Source of the DNA: Vibrio sinaloensis
Lineage (GTDB): Bacteria; Pseudomonadota; Gammaproteobacteria; Enterobacterales; Vibrionaceae
NCBI RefSeq assembly: GCF_023195835.1
Contig: NZ_CP096199.1
Location: 1,612,001 to 1,676,000 of the forward strand
Direction of reading: 5' to 3'
DNA: 64,000 nt
Below, one piece after another: positions 8,850 through 18,361 of the stretch (position 1 is the stretch's first letter; each line of letters begins with the position of its first letter). The position numbers were made by a program, and so were the translations under genes. The notes below the pieces were generated by a model. That model was not told the DNA's origin and searched no databases. It saw only the letters and a list, made by a program, of their open reading frames with translations.

Positions 8850-9902
8850 TTACACTTTCTCTCTAATCCACTGAGCTCGCTGCTCTGAGCTATGGAAGGT
8901 CCAAGCAATAAAACGACTCACTTTTTGCCCCTGACTCATCTCAACAATATGCACTTCTTTGGCGCCCGCTTTCTCTAGATTTTTTCGCATCCAGCGGACG
9001 TTCTCTTTTTTAGAAATCAGACTACTGAACCAAAGCACCTGCTGCGCAAAATCTCGACTCTCAAAGGCCATGTTCTTGATAAAGGCCGCCTCGCCGCCAG
9101 GACACCAAAGCTCGGCTTTTTGTCCGCCAAAGTTAAGTATAGGTGAAGAGTGGCCAGCCGATTGCGACTTAGCTTGACCGCGCTTGGTTTTATTACGCGC
9201 CAAGTTTTGCACTTTACGCGCACTGCCTTGCTGCGCTTCTTGCAGTGATTTGTGAAAAGGCGGATTGCAGGTTGTCACATGGTAAAATTCACCGGGTTGA
9301 ATAATGCCTTTAAACAGGTAGCGAGATTGCTTTTGCAATCGCGCTTCTACCATGTCTTTGAGTGAAGGGTTTTGGCTAGCAATCATATTGGCATTCTCAA
9401 TTGAGCGCGCATCAATATCACTGCCAACACAGCGCCAGCCATAAACACGCGCACCTATGATTGGGTAAATACAGTTGGCCCCGACACCAATATCTAAGGC
9501 ATGCAATTGTTGCTGCTGCAATTGAGGTAAGTCGCGTAAAACCAGCTCATTAAGGCGATGAATGTAGTCAGCTCGACCTGGAATGGGTGGACAGAGAAAG
9601 CCTTGCGGAATGTCCCAAACAGTCACTTGATAATGATGGGCAAGCAGCGCTTTATTCAACATTTTCACAGCCTGCGGATCAGAGAAGTTGATGCTCTGCT
9701 CCCCTTTTGGGTTGCGAATTACATGCGTTTTTAACTGCGGCACGGCTGCGACCAAGGCCTTAAAGTCGTACCGACCTTGATGACGATTATCTTTGTGTAG
9801 CCCCGGCTTACTTTTATGATTGACGATTTTCATTTGCGGCAATGAAGCGCGGCTCGACGTTGATTTAGGCTGATTCGAATTGGTGTTGGCCTTAGGGTTC
9901 AT
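8850..9902 (-). CDS. rlmF: 23S rRNA (adenine-1618-N6)-methyltransferase
   Basis: 350 residues with a lysine/serine-rich N-terminal tail. The core is a Rossmann methyltransferase with the SAM-binding stretch [17 protein letters not shown] (about 134-150) and the N6-adenine catalytic motif NPPF ([15 protein letters not shown], about 213). The family contributes m6A1618 in the large ribosomal subunit. Its start overlaps the stop of the upstream metallopeptidase-like gene by 4 bases (ATGA), so the two are co-translated. Confidence 0.93.
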   Translation of the reverse strand: MNPKANTNSNQPKSTSSRASLPQMKIVNHKSKPGLHKDNRHQGRYDFKALVAAVPQLKTHVIRNPKGEQSINFSDPQAVKMLNKALLAHHYQVTVWDIPQGFLCPPIPGRADYIHRLNELVLRDLPQLQQQQLHALDIGVGANCIYPIIGARVYGWRCVGSDIDARSIENANMIASQNPSLKDMVEARLQKQSRYLFKGIIQPGEFYHVTTCNPPFHKSLQEAQQGSARKVQNLARNKTKRGQAKSQSAGHSSPILNFGGQKAELWCPGGEAAFIKNMAFESRDFAQQVLWFSSLISKKENVRWMRKNLEKAGAKEVHIVEMSQGQKVSRFIAWTFHSSEQRAQWIREKV

Positions 9903-10408
9903 AGTGATTTCTGCTTGCTGGTTTCGAGGTAAATCATAAATAGTCGAGCATCAAGCTCTAGCTGGTGGTAATCAGGCTCCATATGACAGCAGAGCTGATA
10001 AAACGCTTTGTTGTGCTGCTTCTCTTTGAGATGCGCCAGTTCATGCACGACCAGCATTCTCAATAGTGGCTCTGGCGCATTCTTAAACACATTGGCAATC
10101 CGAATCTCGTTTTTGGTTTTGATCTTGCCACCATGAACCTTAGATACGTATGTGTGCAACCCGAGCGCGTGGTTAATCAAATGAATCTTGTTGTCGTACA
10201 CCACTTTGCTTAGCGGCGAGGTCTTCTTCATGTAGCGATTTTTTATCGTCATCGTATAGTCGAACAGCGCCTTCTCACTTTTTATGTCGTGGTTGTGCGG
10301 ATAGCGTTGCTCAAACCAAGCGACCAGTTTGCCCGACTCAACCAACTGAGTTACTGGAGTCACTATATGTTCTGGATAACCTTGAATGTATCTTAGGCAG
10401 GGATGCAT
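9899..10408 (-). CDS. YgjP/WLM-type M48-like metal-dependent hydrolase
   Basis: 169 residues. The zinc motif [16 protein letters not shown] (about 122-137) is the HExxH plus downstream His pattern of the DUF45/YgjP family, followed by [10 protein letters not shown]. There is no signal peptide, so the protein is cytosolic. It is translationally coupled to rlmF by a 4-base overlap, which suggests an RNA- or nucleotide-related task, though the family's physiological role is poorly defined. Confidence 0.8.
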   Translation of the reverse strand: MHPCLRYIQGYPEHIVTPVTQLVESGKLVAWFEQRYPHNHDIKSEKALFDYTMTIKNRYMKKTSPLSKVVYDNKIHLINHALGLHTYVSKVHGGKIKTKNEIRIANVFKNAPEPLLRMLVVHELAHLKEKQHNKAFYQLCCHMEPDYHQLELDARLFMIYLETSKQKSL

Positions 10409-10534
10409 GCTGTCAAAAACCTAGCTCAATCCAAAGGGGCGCTAGTTTACCTCAATCCGACTTGCCATTCATGACCTTTTCATTAAACTCAGCGACAACG
10501 ATTTATTCAGGGTCTGTTGACCTAGGCATCCACA

Positions 10535-10765
10535 ATGAAAAGACTCGTCCTCTATGTGAAAGATAAATGCCCGCACTGCAAAGATGCGCAGCGCTATCTT
10601 GATTCGAAAGGGTATAAATACCGATTGACCAACGCCAAAATGCAGCGTGGTCGCAAAGAGCTCGACGCCATCGGCGCACGCTCGCTACCGGTACTTAAGA
10701 TTGGTGACCGCTATATGATTGGCTGGAACGTCAACAACTTTGAGAAGATGTACAACAGCAAGTGA
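10535..10765 (+). CDS. glutaredoxin-family thiol protein
   Basis: 76 residues with redox centre CPHC (residues about 12-15), the cis-proline region SLPVLKIGDRYMIGW and a short C-terminal helix. This is the compact glutaredoxin/NrdH-like fold, reducing disulfides in the cytosol. The motif CPHC is less common than the CPYC of classical glutaredoxins. It lies alone and ends 4 bases from the convergent hybrid kinase gene. Confidence 0.85.
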   Translation: MKRLVLYVKDKCPHCKDAQRYLDSKGYKYRLTNAKMQRGRKELDAIGARSLPVLKIGDRYMIGWNVNNFEKMYNSK

Positions 10766-10769
10766 TCGA

Positions 10770-13211
10770 CTAGCCCACCACACCCTGTTCACGACTCGAG
10801 GCGGAACTGCGCTGGGTTAGATAGAAAACTTCATCCAATTTTGCTGAGCTGATTGGTTTAGTGATCACTTCTGCACAACCTACTGCCAGCATTTTTTGCC
10901 TCGTCTCTTCAAATGCATCGGCAGTACAGCCTATGATGACGGGATTGGGTTCAAGCGCTAGCTTCACGATAGCTTGTGTCGCTTTAATTCCATCCATAAT
11001 CGGCATATGGTTATCCATCAACACAAAGTCGAAATGCTGCTGTTTGACCATCTCTAACGCTTCTAAACCGTTTACCGCGAGCTGATGGCTAAAGCCTTTT
11101 TTGCTCAAGAATCGACCAAGCACAATGGCATTGACCCGAGTGTCTTCGACAATCAGTACCGACATCCCAGTACCATCAAACACTTGTTGACTAAAAGCGG
11201 GCTCTGAATGCTCAGCTTGGGTGATTGAGATGGGGATTTTCACTATGAAGGTACTGCCGAGTGTGGGCATACTGTCCACCTCTACTTTGCCCTTCATTGC
11301 TTTAACCAACTCCGAAATGATCGCTAGCCCTAGCCCTGTTCCACCAAAACGGCGCGTCGTATCGGTTTCAGCTTGACTAAATGGGTCAAAGATCAACGCT
11401 TGTTTATCGCGACTGATGCCAATGCCGGTGTCTTTCACTTGGATTTCTAGCCAAGCGCCGTTACTGTAATCGTTAACGGCCAGATCGAGCGTCACACTCC
11501 CTTTAATGGTGAACTTCCAAGCATTGTTGAGTAGATTTTGTAAGATTTGCATGACTCTTGTTTCGTCAGCCAAAATGTGAACATCATCTCTGAAATGACA
11601 GTGGCAATGGAAATCCAAGCCTTTTTCTTCACACAAAGGTTGGTACATGCGTGATAGCTTGTCGGCCACCATTTTCAACGAGAAGTCCCGCGGCTCTAGA
11701 TGCAATTTACCCGATTCAATTTTCGAGAAATCTAAGATGTCGTTAAGCACCTCCAACATATGGCGTCCCGAGCTTAAGAACGTCTCGATATACTCTTGCT
11801 GTTCTTGATTGAGTGGTGTGTGCTGCAGCAACTCGCCAACCCCGAGGATACCGTTCATTGGTGTTCGTAGTTCATGGCTCATGGCCGCGAGGAACTGCGA
11901 CTTCGCGATGTTAGCGGCATTCGCTTCGACGGCTTTCTGCTCTAGGCTCTCTTGCAGCTCTACCCGCTGAGTGATGTCGCGTTCGACCGCCATAAAGCCC
12001 TCAAGCTCACCCTCTTTGTCGTAAAGCGGGGTTAAGGCTATTTCAATCCAGTAAAGCGCTCCTGATTTGTTGTAGTTAACCAACTCAAAAAAACCGTAGC
12101 GACGATCATCAATCGCCTCGCGAATCGCTGCCGTGGTTTGTTTATCTGTTTGCTCACCTTGAAGAAAATCGCCTGGTCTTCGCCCGAGCACTTCTTGTTC
12201 GCTATAGCCCGTTAACTTTTCGAAGGCATTGTTGACCCAGACGATCTTAGCCTCTATGTCAGTGAACACCACCGCATCTCGCATGTATTTTACCACTCGC
12301 GCAAGCCTAGCCGATTCGGCCTCGCGGCGTTGAAGCTCTCTAGATTGCTCTTTAAGTTGTTGCTCTGATAGAGATAGCGCCTGAAATGGCGAGACCAGTA
12401 CCTTGCGGCCCAAAGCGACCAACACCACTAGCGCAACGAAAGTCGCAAATAACATCCCCTTCAAAAGACTTTGCACGAAATTGTGTTTTGCCTGTTCTAC
12501 CAAACTTGGTGAGTAGGCGTACAACATCGAGAAGGTGGTGCCCTCTATCGGTTGTTCCATGATAGGCCAAGAGTGGGGGGAAGACATGCGCCAGTCCATG
12601 TTAGGCTGCGCTAAACCAAACCAGTAATATTGATCACTGCCTAAGCCAGAGAAAAAGTCTCGCTCACTTAATGGCGTGATGTAAGTGGCGAGCCCTTCAG
12701 AAAGGCCGTTGTACTTGACCGGCAAGGTGACCATCAAGTAACTGCTTTGCTGCTGGGCAAAGATCGAATATGAGTGGCGTTCGAGTAGACGTTCACTCTC
12801 TACCCCGCTTTCAATAAAATCAATCACCTGAGCGGGTAGCGCCAACTCTGAGTAAACTCGTTCACCTGCAAAGTCGTACACATTGACATAGGCCTCACTG
12901 GTTACGGGTTTGAAGCGAGAAAGTTGATCGTAAAATGCGCTCGGGTTTTCAACCCCCTCTAATACCGCCCCCAGCAGCAGGGGATGCTCGACGATGTTAG
13001 CTAAACGGTCTCGTCGCGCATCCATATACTCTTTGACATAACGTTCTACGGTTGTAATTTTGCTTTTTACACTCTCGTTGATCACCACTTGGGCCGTTTG
13101 CTGAGCTTGATGCTGAACAAAGACTAGGCTGGTAATCAAAAAGACACACGCGCCAACAATGATGAACAGCGCGAAAAGATGCATCCCATTTTTTTTGTCA
13201 AACTTGAGCAT
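10770..13211 (-). CDS. hybrid sensor histidine kinase (LuxQ-like architecture)
   Basis: 813 residues. TM1 (about 10-33), a roughly 215-residue periplasmic sensor, TM2 (about 252-268), a PAS/PAC domain (about 303-418), a HisKA domain with phospho-acceptor His446 (AMSHELRTPMNGILG), a HATPase domain (DTGIGIS about 594-600, GGTGLGLA about 623-630) and a receiver domain with Asp733 (LMDNHMPIMDG). There is no HPt domain, so phosphate must pass to a separate HPt protein, as in the LuxQ-LuxU system. It lies 9 bases after a periplasmic binding protein gene, the arrangement of luxP-luxQ and torT-torS, so the binding protein probably delivers the ligand. No response regulator is adjacent. Confidence 0.9.
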   Translation of the reverse strand: MLKFDKKNGMHLFALFIIVGACVFLITSLVFVQHQAQQTAQVVINESVKSKITTVERYVKEYMDARRDRLANIVEHPLLLGAVLEGVENPSAFYDQLSRFKPVTSEAYVNVYDFAGERVYSELALPAQVIDFIESGVESERLLERHSYSIFAQQQSSYLMVTLPVKYNGLSEGLATYITPLSERDFFSGLGSDQYYWFGLAQPNMDWRMSSPHSWPIMEQPIEGTTFSMLYAYSPSLVEQAKHNFVQSLLKGMLFATFVALVVLVALGRKVLVSPFQALSLSEQQLKEQSRELQRREAESARLARVVKYMRDAVVFTDIEAKIVWVNNAFEKLTGYSEQEVLGRRPGDFLQGEQTDKQTTAAIREAIDDRRYGFFELVNYNKSGALYWIEIALTPLYDKEGELEGFMAVERDITQRVELQESLEQKAVEANAANIAKSQFLAAMSHELRTPMNGILGVGELLQHTPLNQEQQEYIETFLSSGRHMLEVLNDILDFSKIESGKLHLEPRDFSLKMVADKLSRMYQPLCEEKGLDFHCHCHFRDDVHILADETRVMQILQNLLNNAWKFTIKGSVTLDLAVNDYSNGAWLEIQVKDTGIGISRDKQALIFDPFSQAETDTTRRFGGTGLGLAIISELVKAMKGKVEVDSMPTLGSTFIVKIPISITQAEHSEPAFSQQVFDGTGMSVLIVEDTRVNAIVLGRFLSKKGFSHQLAVNGLEALEMVKQQHFDFVLMDNHMPIMDGIKATQAIVKLALEPNPVIIGCTADAFEETRQKMLAVGCAEVITKPISSAKLDEVFYLTQRSSASSREQGVVG

Positions 13212-13220
13212 TACTACCCC

Positions 13221-14447
13221 TTAGTTGGCGCCAGCCGTGGTGTGACTGAGCAGCTTGACGGCGTTTTTCTCGTCATAGTAAGCCATGCAGTAGTCTTGAC
13301 TCCCCAAGGCTTCATGAGCATCGATATTGTCTTGGCTATAAGCTGAAAAAGGTCGGCGATACTCTTTCACTAACCCCTGAACTGGCTGCTGCAGAGTTTC
13401 GAGTGCCTGTTTGAGCATCTTGCGGTTTAATACCATGTCTCTGCCCAACTCGACACTCGACGCCGCTTGAATAAACACTTTTGACAAGTCGTAACCATGA
13501 ACAAACCCCGCCGGCGCGTCGATATTGGGCTGACTGAAGGTATCCGGAAACAGTTTTTGCGCGTTGCCAAACACTTGCTGACGAAAGTCGTTCATCTCTG
13601 AGCTATAGAAGTTGAAGCAAGACTGGACAAAACGCAAACTGGCTTTTTCACGCACCTGGTAAGGAACATTGTCTGCAAACTGACCACCAGTGATCCCCCA
13701 ATGGCTATATACCGTCATTGTCTCCCCGACTTCGGATACCGCTTCGATAATGACTTTACCCTCGCGAGCATTTGAGACCATCAATAAGCATTCAGCGCCT
13801 TGTTGCTGGGCCTGACGAACAATAATGCGCACATCCGAGGCCTTTATTCCCCAATCGAACCAAGCGGTCTGCACCTGTTCCGAGCTATCATCGGGCAGCG
13901 CTTTCATCATTGCCTTAAAGTTAGATTTCCCCCATCCCGTATTCTCTAGCACCAAGTGAGGTTGGCGACATTGCTGGGCGGCAGCGTAATCGACCAGAAT
14001 TTTGCCTACCTTTGAATCGTCGACAGACAGACGGAACACATAATTATTGCTGGAGTCTGGATAACGGGTAATCGGCGTGCCAGCTGCCCATGGAACCAGA
14101 GTGAGCAATCCGGATTGGTTGATGAAGTCGCGGTATTTAATCAACGGAGGTGAATGCATCCCAGCGATAAACACCAGCGCATCTGGGTCGTTTAGAAAGC
14201 GATCCATGTTCTTTTTGCTGCGCTTCACGTTGCCCCTGTGATCGGTGACAACAAATTCGACCGGCACCCCGTTGATTTGGTTGTCGACCTCAGCAAAAGC
14301 GACTTTAACCCCCTGCTCTATCGAGCGCGCAGACTCGAGATGCCCAGTTCGGTCTGCGTCGAGGTAAATCTTGAACACACTCGGTGCAGCCAACGCACCG
14401 CCGCTCATCATAACTGAAAGCGCTAACCAAACGACATATCGAAGCAT
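13221..14447 (-). CDS. periplasmic type-1 substrate-binding protein paired with kinase
   Basis: 408 residues with a cleavable signal peptide (MLRYVVWLALSVMMSGGALA). The mature protein has the Peripla_BP_6 (Leu/Ile/Val-binding-like) fold: a start such as FKIYLDADRTGHLESARSIEQG, a central FIAGMHSPPLIKYRD and later PAGFVHGYDLSKVFIQAAS. There are no permease or ATPase genes nearby. The next gene, 9 bases on, is a hybrid histidine kinase, so the protein is more likely a sensory receptor than a transporter subunit. The ligand cannot be read from the sequence. Confidence 0.88.
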   Translation of the reverse strand: MLRYVVWLALSVMMSGGALAAPSVFKIYLDADRTGHLESARSIEQGVKVAFAEVDNQINGVPVEFVVTDHRGNVKRSKKNMDRFLNDPDALVFIAGMHSPPLIKYRDFINQSGLLTLVPWAAGTPITRYPDSSNNYVFRLSVDDSKVGKILVDYAAAQQCRQPHLVLENTGWGKSNFKAMMKALPDDSSEQVQTAWFDWGIKASDVRIIVRQAQQQGAECLLMVSNAREGKVIIEAVSEVGETMTVYSHWGITGGQFADNVPYQVREKASLRFVQSCFNFYSSEMNDFRQQVFGNAQKLFPDTFSQPNIDAPAGFVHGYDLSKVFIQAASSVELGRDMVLNRKMLKQALETLQQPVQGLVKEYRRPFSAYSQDNIDAHEALGSQDYCMAYYDEKNAVKLLSHTTAGAN

Positions 14448-14666
14448 AGTATTCCCTAACCATTGAATAATAGAGTTATCATTAGCTTAGGTGAGTGTGG
14501 CGGTTTTGCCAATTTGAGCTTCATTGCCCACACAATACGCAGTCAATGGCATAAATTAGCTTTGGGTGCCAAAGTGCTACAAACCAGCCCTATTCGTTCG
14601 ACAATTTTCACCTAAGCAACGATGACACTGATAAATACGTCTCAGGTGAACCTGATCGCTCAATGG
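14448..14666. other. intergenic region between binding-protein gene and lysR
   Basis: 219 bases. It should hold the promoter of the binding-protein/kinase pair (leftward) and the end of the LysR gene. The inverted arms TTCACCT (14607-14613) and AGGTGAA (14644-14650) are the only structure I notice. No convincing ORF. Confidence 0.4.
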
Positions 14667-15536
14667 CTAAGCGTATCGTTTAACGAAATCAATGAAGGAT
14701 TTGTCGGCAATCGATAAATACCCATCACGGCGCCAAGCCAGCGCCAAATCGATTTTGACCGGGGGGGAAAATGGCACGCCAACCACCTCTTTCTCATGTT
14801 CAGTCACCAAACTGAGTAGTGCAGTAATGGCAAACTCATGCTTGACGATGCTAAGAATCATTGGCAACAGATTGGTTTCAAATGAAAAGTTCATTTCTTT
14901 GCCACACAATTTTGCTTGGCGTTCGATAAAGTTACGGTGGAAGTAGCCTGGCTTGAACATCACCAATTCATTGTCGAAGAAGTTGGGAAAGCTGACGCTA
15001 TCGCAACCGGCAAACGGGTGCTCTGGTGCCACCACTGCGACCATTTCAGCCTGTAACAAATGATCGGTTTCGAGATCTTCAGGGACATTTTCATCATCAA
15101 TCACCCCGATATCTAACTCGCCATTCAATAACATTTGACGGATATCGCGGGTCCCTGCGTCGACCAAAGTGAGTTTTAAGTTGGGATAACGGCTTTTAAA
15201 CGCCATTAATACCTCGGGAAAGAAGTAGGACCCCATCATACTCGGTGCGCCTAACCTTACCTCTCCCTTCTCCAACCCCTTGAGTTCATCAATGGCCAGT
15301 TGGGCGTCTTCGAGTTGTTGCAACACCCTTTTCGCGTGCTCAAATAATACCAAACCTTCATCGGTTAATTGCACCGTCCGCTCTTCACGGCGAAATAGCG
15401 CCACCCCCAAATTATGCTCAAGCTTTTTAATTGAAATACTAAGCGCAGGCTGAGCGATGTGTAACGCTTTGGCAGCTTGAGTAAAGTGTTGATGCTCAGC
15501 AACCGCAACAAAATGCCTTAACTGTTTTGAGTCCAT
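14667..15536 (-). CDS. LysR-family transcriptional regulator
   Basis: 289 residues. An N-terminal winged helix-turn-helix (LRHFVAVAEHQHFTQAAKAL and the recognition helix AQPALSISIKKLE) is followed by a two-lobed effector domain (from about 90: GEVRLGAPSMMGSYFFPEVL). It has the normal family length. It is divergent from an MFS transporter gene with 144 bases between the starts, and an AT-rich inverted repeat lies just upstream of its own ATG. The simplest reading is that it controls the transporter. The effector is unknown. Confidence 0.9.
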   Translation of the reverse strand: MDSKQLRHFVAVAEHQHFTQAAKALHIAQPALSISIKKLEHNLGVALFRREERTVQLTDEGLVLFEHAKRVLQQLEDAQLAIDELKGLEKGEVRLGAPSMMGSYFFPEVLMAFKSRYPNLKLTLVDAGTRDIRQMLLNGELDIGVIDDENVPEDLETDHLLQAEMVAVVAPEHPFAGCDSVSFPNFFDNELVMFKPGYFHRNFIERQAKLCGKEMNFSFETNLLPMILSIVKHEFAITALLSLVTEHEKEVVGVPFSPPVKIDLALAWRRDGYLSIADKSFIDFVKRYA

Positions 15537-15551
15537 AAACTTGATAACATA

Positions 15552-15581
15552 AATATATTAAGATCATATTTTTAATATATT
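15552..15581. promoter_or_regulatory. perfect 10-bp inverted repeat, candidate LysR operator
   Basis: AATATATTAA and TTAATATATT separated by 10 bases, 15 bases upstream of the lysR start and in the lysR/MFS divergent promoter. The spacing suits a dimer site one helical turn apart. The very high A+T content makes a chance match possible. Confidence 0.4.
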
Positions 15582-15680
15582 TTATATATCACGAAATGGC
15601 TGGTAGTTTGCTCACATAATCTCTATTGAGACTTAGTTTCCTCGTTTGAGGTAAACAAGTGCTCAGTTTTTTGATCCTAA

Positions 15681-16928
15681 ATGGTACTCGCTATGATTGA
15701 ACTCGCCAGCCCCGACTATCGCCGTGTGACTTTTAGCCTTGCTCTAGGCTCTTTCATTGTGTTTTGCAATCTGTACCTATTCCAGCCCATGCTGCCCTAT
15801 ATGGCTGAGCACTTTTCTGTTTCAGAGACCCAAGTTAACTGGATATTTGCCGCGTCGACGCTGGCGCTTTCAGTCTGTTTGGTCCCTTGGGCGGTCGCCT
15901 CTGAATCGATTGGGCGGCGTAATGTGATGCTAGTCGGGTTAACAGCCATGCCTTTCATTGGATTGGCGATGCTGGCCAGCGACTCGATGTTAGCGATAGT
16001 GCTACTCAGAGCCTTGATGGGTGTTGCCCTCGCGGCGTTTGCCTCGGTGGCCGTTGCCTACATGGTTGAAGAGTTGTCGGAACGGGCATTTAGCCATGCC
16101 ATAGGCGGTTATATCGCCGCCAACTCGTTGGGAGGCATTACCGGGCGAATCGTCGGAGGTTCACTGACCGATGCTCTGGGCTGGCAGCAAGCAGTCATTG
16201 CGATGGCGCTGTTCTCGTTTGTTGCCGCGTTGGTCGTCATCGTCAGTCTACCCAAACAGCAACACTTTACGCCCCAGCGTGGCATGCTGAGATACCATAA
16301 TCGCGCGTTGGTTAAGCACCTCAACAATCGTGCGATTTGGCTTGCCATGTTACTCGGCGGCATCAACTTCGCGCTTTTCGTCAATCTTTACTCGGTCATG
16401 GGGTTTAGATTGGTGGCAGCGCCACATAACCTGCCGATTGGCTTAGCATCACTGATCTTCTTATGTTATCTCGCTGGCACATTGAGCTCTAAGCTCACCT
16501 CCGTGTGGCGCAAAAGTCGAACCAGTGTTGCTGGCATGATCACCGGCAGTATCATCAGCTTAGCGGGCATGCTGGTTGCCTATATCGACACCTTGGCCTT
16601 TATGATGTTGGGTCTGCTGCTGATTAGCTTTGGCGCTTTCTTTACCCATACGTTGGCGTACGCATGGGTCAGTCAAAAAGCCACACACGCTAAAGCAACG
16701 GCTACCGCGCTGTATTTGGTGCACTACTATGTGGGTGGAAGCCTGGGCGGGTTTTTCTTGATCTATTGTTGGCAACACGGTGGCTGGGACTACGTGATCT
16801 TTGGCGGCAGTCTGCTTTACATCGGGATGTTCTTGCTTTGTCACCGATTAAAAAGTTGGGAGAGAGGATCACACCCCAGCTCAGATTCTGCTATTCTTGC
16901 GCCAAATTCTAATTTGGAAGCAAAATGA
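15681..16928 (+). CDS. MFS transporter, YnfM-like 12-helix family
   Basis: 415 residues with about 12 membrane helices. It has the conserved MFS loop (ESIGRRNVMLVGL, about 75-87) and a helix 5 region GGITGRIVGGSLTDALGW. This matches arabinose/drug-efflux-type permeases such as YnfM. An in-frame ATG at 15693 is an alternative start. It is divergent from a LysR gene, and its last 4 bases overlap the start of the DUF1415 gene. Substrate unknown. Confidence 0.87.
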   Translation: MVLAMIELASPDYRRVTFSLALGSFIVFCNLYLFQPMLPYMAEHFSVSETQVNWIFAASTLALSVCLVPWAVASESIGRRNVMLVGLTAMPFIGLAMLASDSMLAIVLLRALMGVALAAFASVAVAYMVEELSERAFSHAIGGYIAANSLGGITGRIVGGSLTDALGWQQAVIAMALFSFVAALVVIVSLPKQQHFTPQRGMLRYHNRALVKHLNNRAIWLAMLLGGINFALFVNLYSVMGFRLVAAPHNLPIGLASLIFLCYLAGTLSSKLTSVWRKSRTSVAGMITGSIISLAGMLVAYIDTLAFMMLGLLLISFGAFFTHTLAYAWVSQKATHAKATATALYLVHYYVGGSLGGFFLIYCWQHGGWDYVIFGGSLLYIGMFLLCHRLKSWERGSHPSSDSAILAPNSNLEAK

Positions 16929-17497
16929 CCGAATCAAGCTCCACTCAGCCTTCTGTTGCTCAGGTTGAAACCGCCGTTACCCAGTGGCTTAACGATGTTG
17001 TGATTGGCCTTAACCTGTGCCCTTTTGCGGCCAAGCCACAACGCAACAGACAAATTAAGATCGCTGTCAGCCAAGCCACGACTGAAGAGACACTGCTGGA
17101 AGACATTTTGACCGAGTTGTTTGAACTCGAAGCGACGCCTGCTGAGCAGTTGGAAACCACCTTAGTCGCTGTGCCAAATATGCTAAGTGATTTCTACGAC
17201 TACAATCTATTCATTGACTGGGTTGAAGCCTTGATCCGTCAACAAGAATGGGAAGGCGTATTCCAACTGGCCACCTTCCACCCTGAGTACTGTTTTGGCG
17301 GTGCACATCCAGACGATGCCGAAAACCTGACCAACCGCTCGCCCTATCCGGTTTTTCATCTTATCCGAGAAGCGAGCATGGAAAAGGTACTCAAACACTA
17401 TCCCAACCCAGAGGCGATACCCGACACCAATATCGCTCGTGTTGAGTCATTAACGGAGCAACAACGTCGTCAATTGTTCCCCTACCTCTTTTCTTAA
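16925..17497 (+). CDS. DUF1415 family protein
   Basis: 190 residues, cytosolic. It begins with a helix and GLNLCPFAAKP (about 28-38), later has FHPEYCFGGAHPDDAENLTNRSPYP (about 118-142) and ends near the LFPYLFS terminus typical of this family. The conserved Cys, His and Asp residues hint at metal binding or catalysis, but no function is established that I know of. It overlaps the MFS gene by 4 bases (ATGA), so it is co-translated. Confidence 0.85.
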   Translation: MTESSSTQPSVAQVETAVTQWLNDVVIGLNLCPFAAKPQRNRQIKIAVSQATTEETLLEDILTELFELEATPAEQLETTLVAVPNMLSDFYDYNLFIDWVEALIRQQEWEGVFQLATFHPEYCFGGAHPDDAENLTNRSPYPVFHLIREASMEKVLKHYPNPEAIPDTNIARVESLTEQQRRQLFPYLFS

Positions 17498-17568
17498 TCG
17501 TGCCGATAGCCGCTGAGCATTCGCTTTGATAGACTTAGCGCTTATTGTGTTTTTCCAGGTTTACAGAC

Positions 17569-18144
17569 ATGCATTTATCTAAACTCACCACTGACCTTTT
17601 TGATCACCTTTATCGCGATATTACCGAGTTTCGCAGTACTTTCGACCTGCCTGTCGCCTCACCTGAGAGCTTGGATGACAAAGCCGATACATTGCACACA
17701 TCCCTCGCCATTGAAGAGCTCACTGAGCTGGCAGAAGCCGACAGCAAAACCGAGCAAGCTGATGCCATCGTCGACAGTGTTTATGTGTTAATGGGCCGTC
17801 TAGTCCATTTGGGCCACGACAAAATCGAAGATAACTTAGCAATCAACTATTTGATTGACTTGCTACTCAACGTGGCCGTCAACCGCGGTATCGACTTTGT
17901 TCCGTGTTGGGATGAGGTGCATTCCAGCAATATGAGTAAAGTGTGCCGCAACGAGCAAGAGTACGCAGACACAGAAGCGCATTATGCCGAGCAAGGCATT
18001 AAGCTAATGGCGGTACAAAAAGGCGATTACATTATTGCTAAGTGCGCAGAAGATTTTGTCGCGCAAGGCAAAACCATTCGTCAAGGTAAAGTGCTGAAGT
18101 CAGTCTATTATCGTCCAGCTGACTTAGCATCACTCACGCAATAA
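17569..18144 (+). CDS. MazG-like all-alpha NTP pyrophosphohydrolase family protein
   Basis: 191 residues from the ATG at 17569. A TTG 24 bases earlier is in frame, but AGGTTTACAGAC before the ATG is a plausible ribosome site. The N-terminal half carries the MazG/dUTPase-type helical metal site: EELTELAEADSKTEQADAIVD gives the ExxE...ExxD ligand pattern (about 59-79). The C-terminal part (CWDEVHSSNMSKVC and later) matches the longer HAD/Cof-like MazG group. The probable role is hydrolysis of a nucleoside triphosphate or phosphoribosyl compound. The substrate is not defined. Confidence 0.75.
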   Translation: MHLSKLTTDLFDHLYRDITEFRSTFDLPVASPESLDDKADTLHTSLAIEELTELAEADSKTEQADAIVDSVYVLMGRLVHLGHDKIEDNLAINYLIDLLLNVAVNRGIDFVPCWDEVHSSNMSKVCRNEQEYADTEAHYAEQGIKLMAVQKGDYIIAKCAEDFVAQGKTIRQGKVLKSVYYRPADLASLTQ

Positions 18145-18183
18145 GCGTTACCCGACCATTTATTCTGATTTTTAGATAAAAAG

Positions 18184-18213
18184 ACGCCACCTTCGGTTAC
18201 CCTTAGGTGGCGT
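18184..18213. terminator. hairpin downstream of the MazG-like gene
   Basis: ACGCCACCT pairs with AGGTGGCGT (9 bp) around a 12-base loop. No T run follows on the + strand. On the - strand the stem is followed by CTTTTTATC, so it would terminate leftward transcription better than rightward. Confidence 0.5.
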
Positions 18214-18247
18214 AAGCTGCCATAGTCAAAACATAAACATGGTTTCA

Positions 18248-18361
18248 TCAATCATTGGCAAGCGACCCACCTAATAGATACTTACCAAGACCAAATCCGC
18301 CTAACAAGAACGAGAATGTATCCCTTATACCTTTGCCAATAGCGTGCCAAACTTGAAAATT
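18248..18361 (-). pseudogene. possible remnant or tiny reading frame, glycine-rich
   Basis: In the 344-base gap between the MazG-like gene and btuD, the - strand has 37 open codons ending at TGA. They read with protein-like composition, including FSFLLGGFGLGKYLLGG. There is no ATG or GTG in the open part, and an in-frame stop lies upstream. It may be the tail of a lost gene, a peptide using a rare start, or chance. The rest of the gap holds only the hairpin at 18184 and AT-rich sequence. Confidence 0.2.

Noticed and set aside
8663..8908. 81-residue minus-strand frame overlapping the small membrane protein
   Set aside because: It runs through the start of rlmF's end region in another frame, has no ribosome site and lacks protein-like features; the 62-residue frame has a strong site.
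18184..18213. Integron attC-like site
   Set aside because: The hairpin has no flanking RYYYAAC/GTTRRRY core sites and no cassette array is present.
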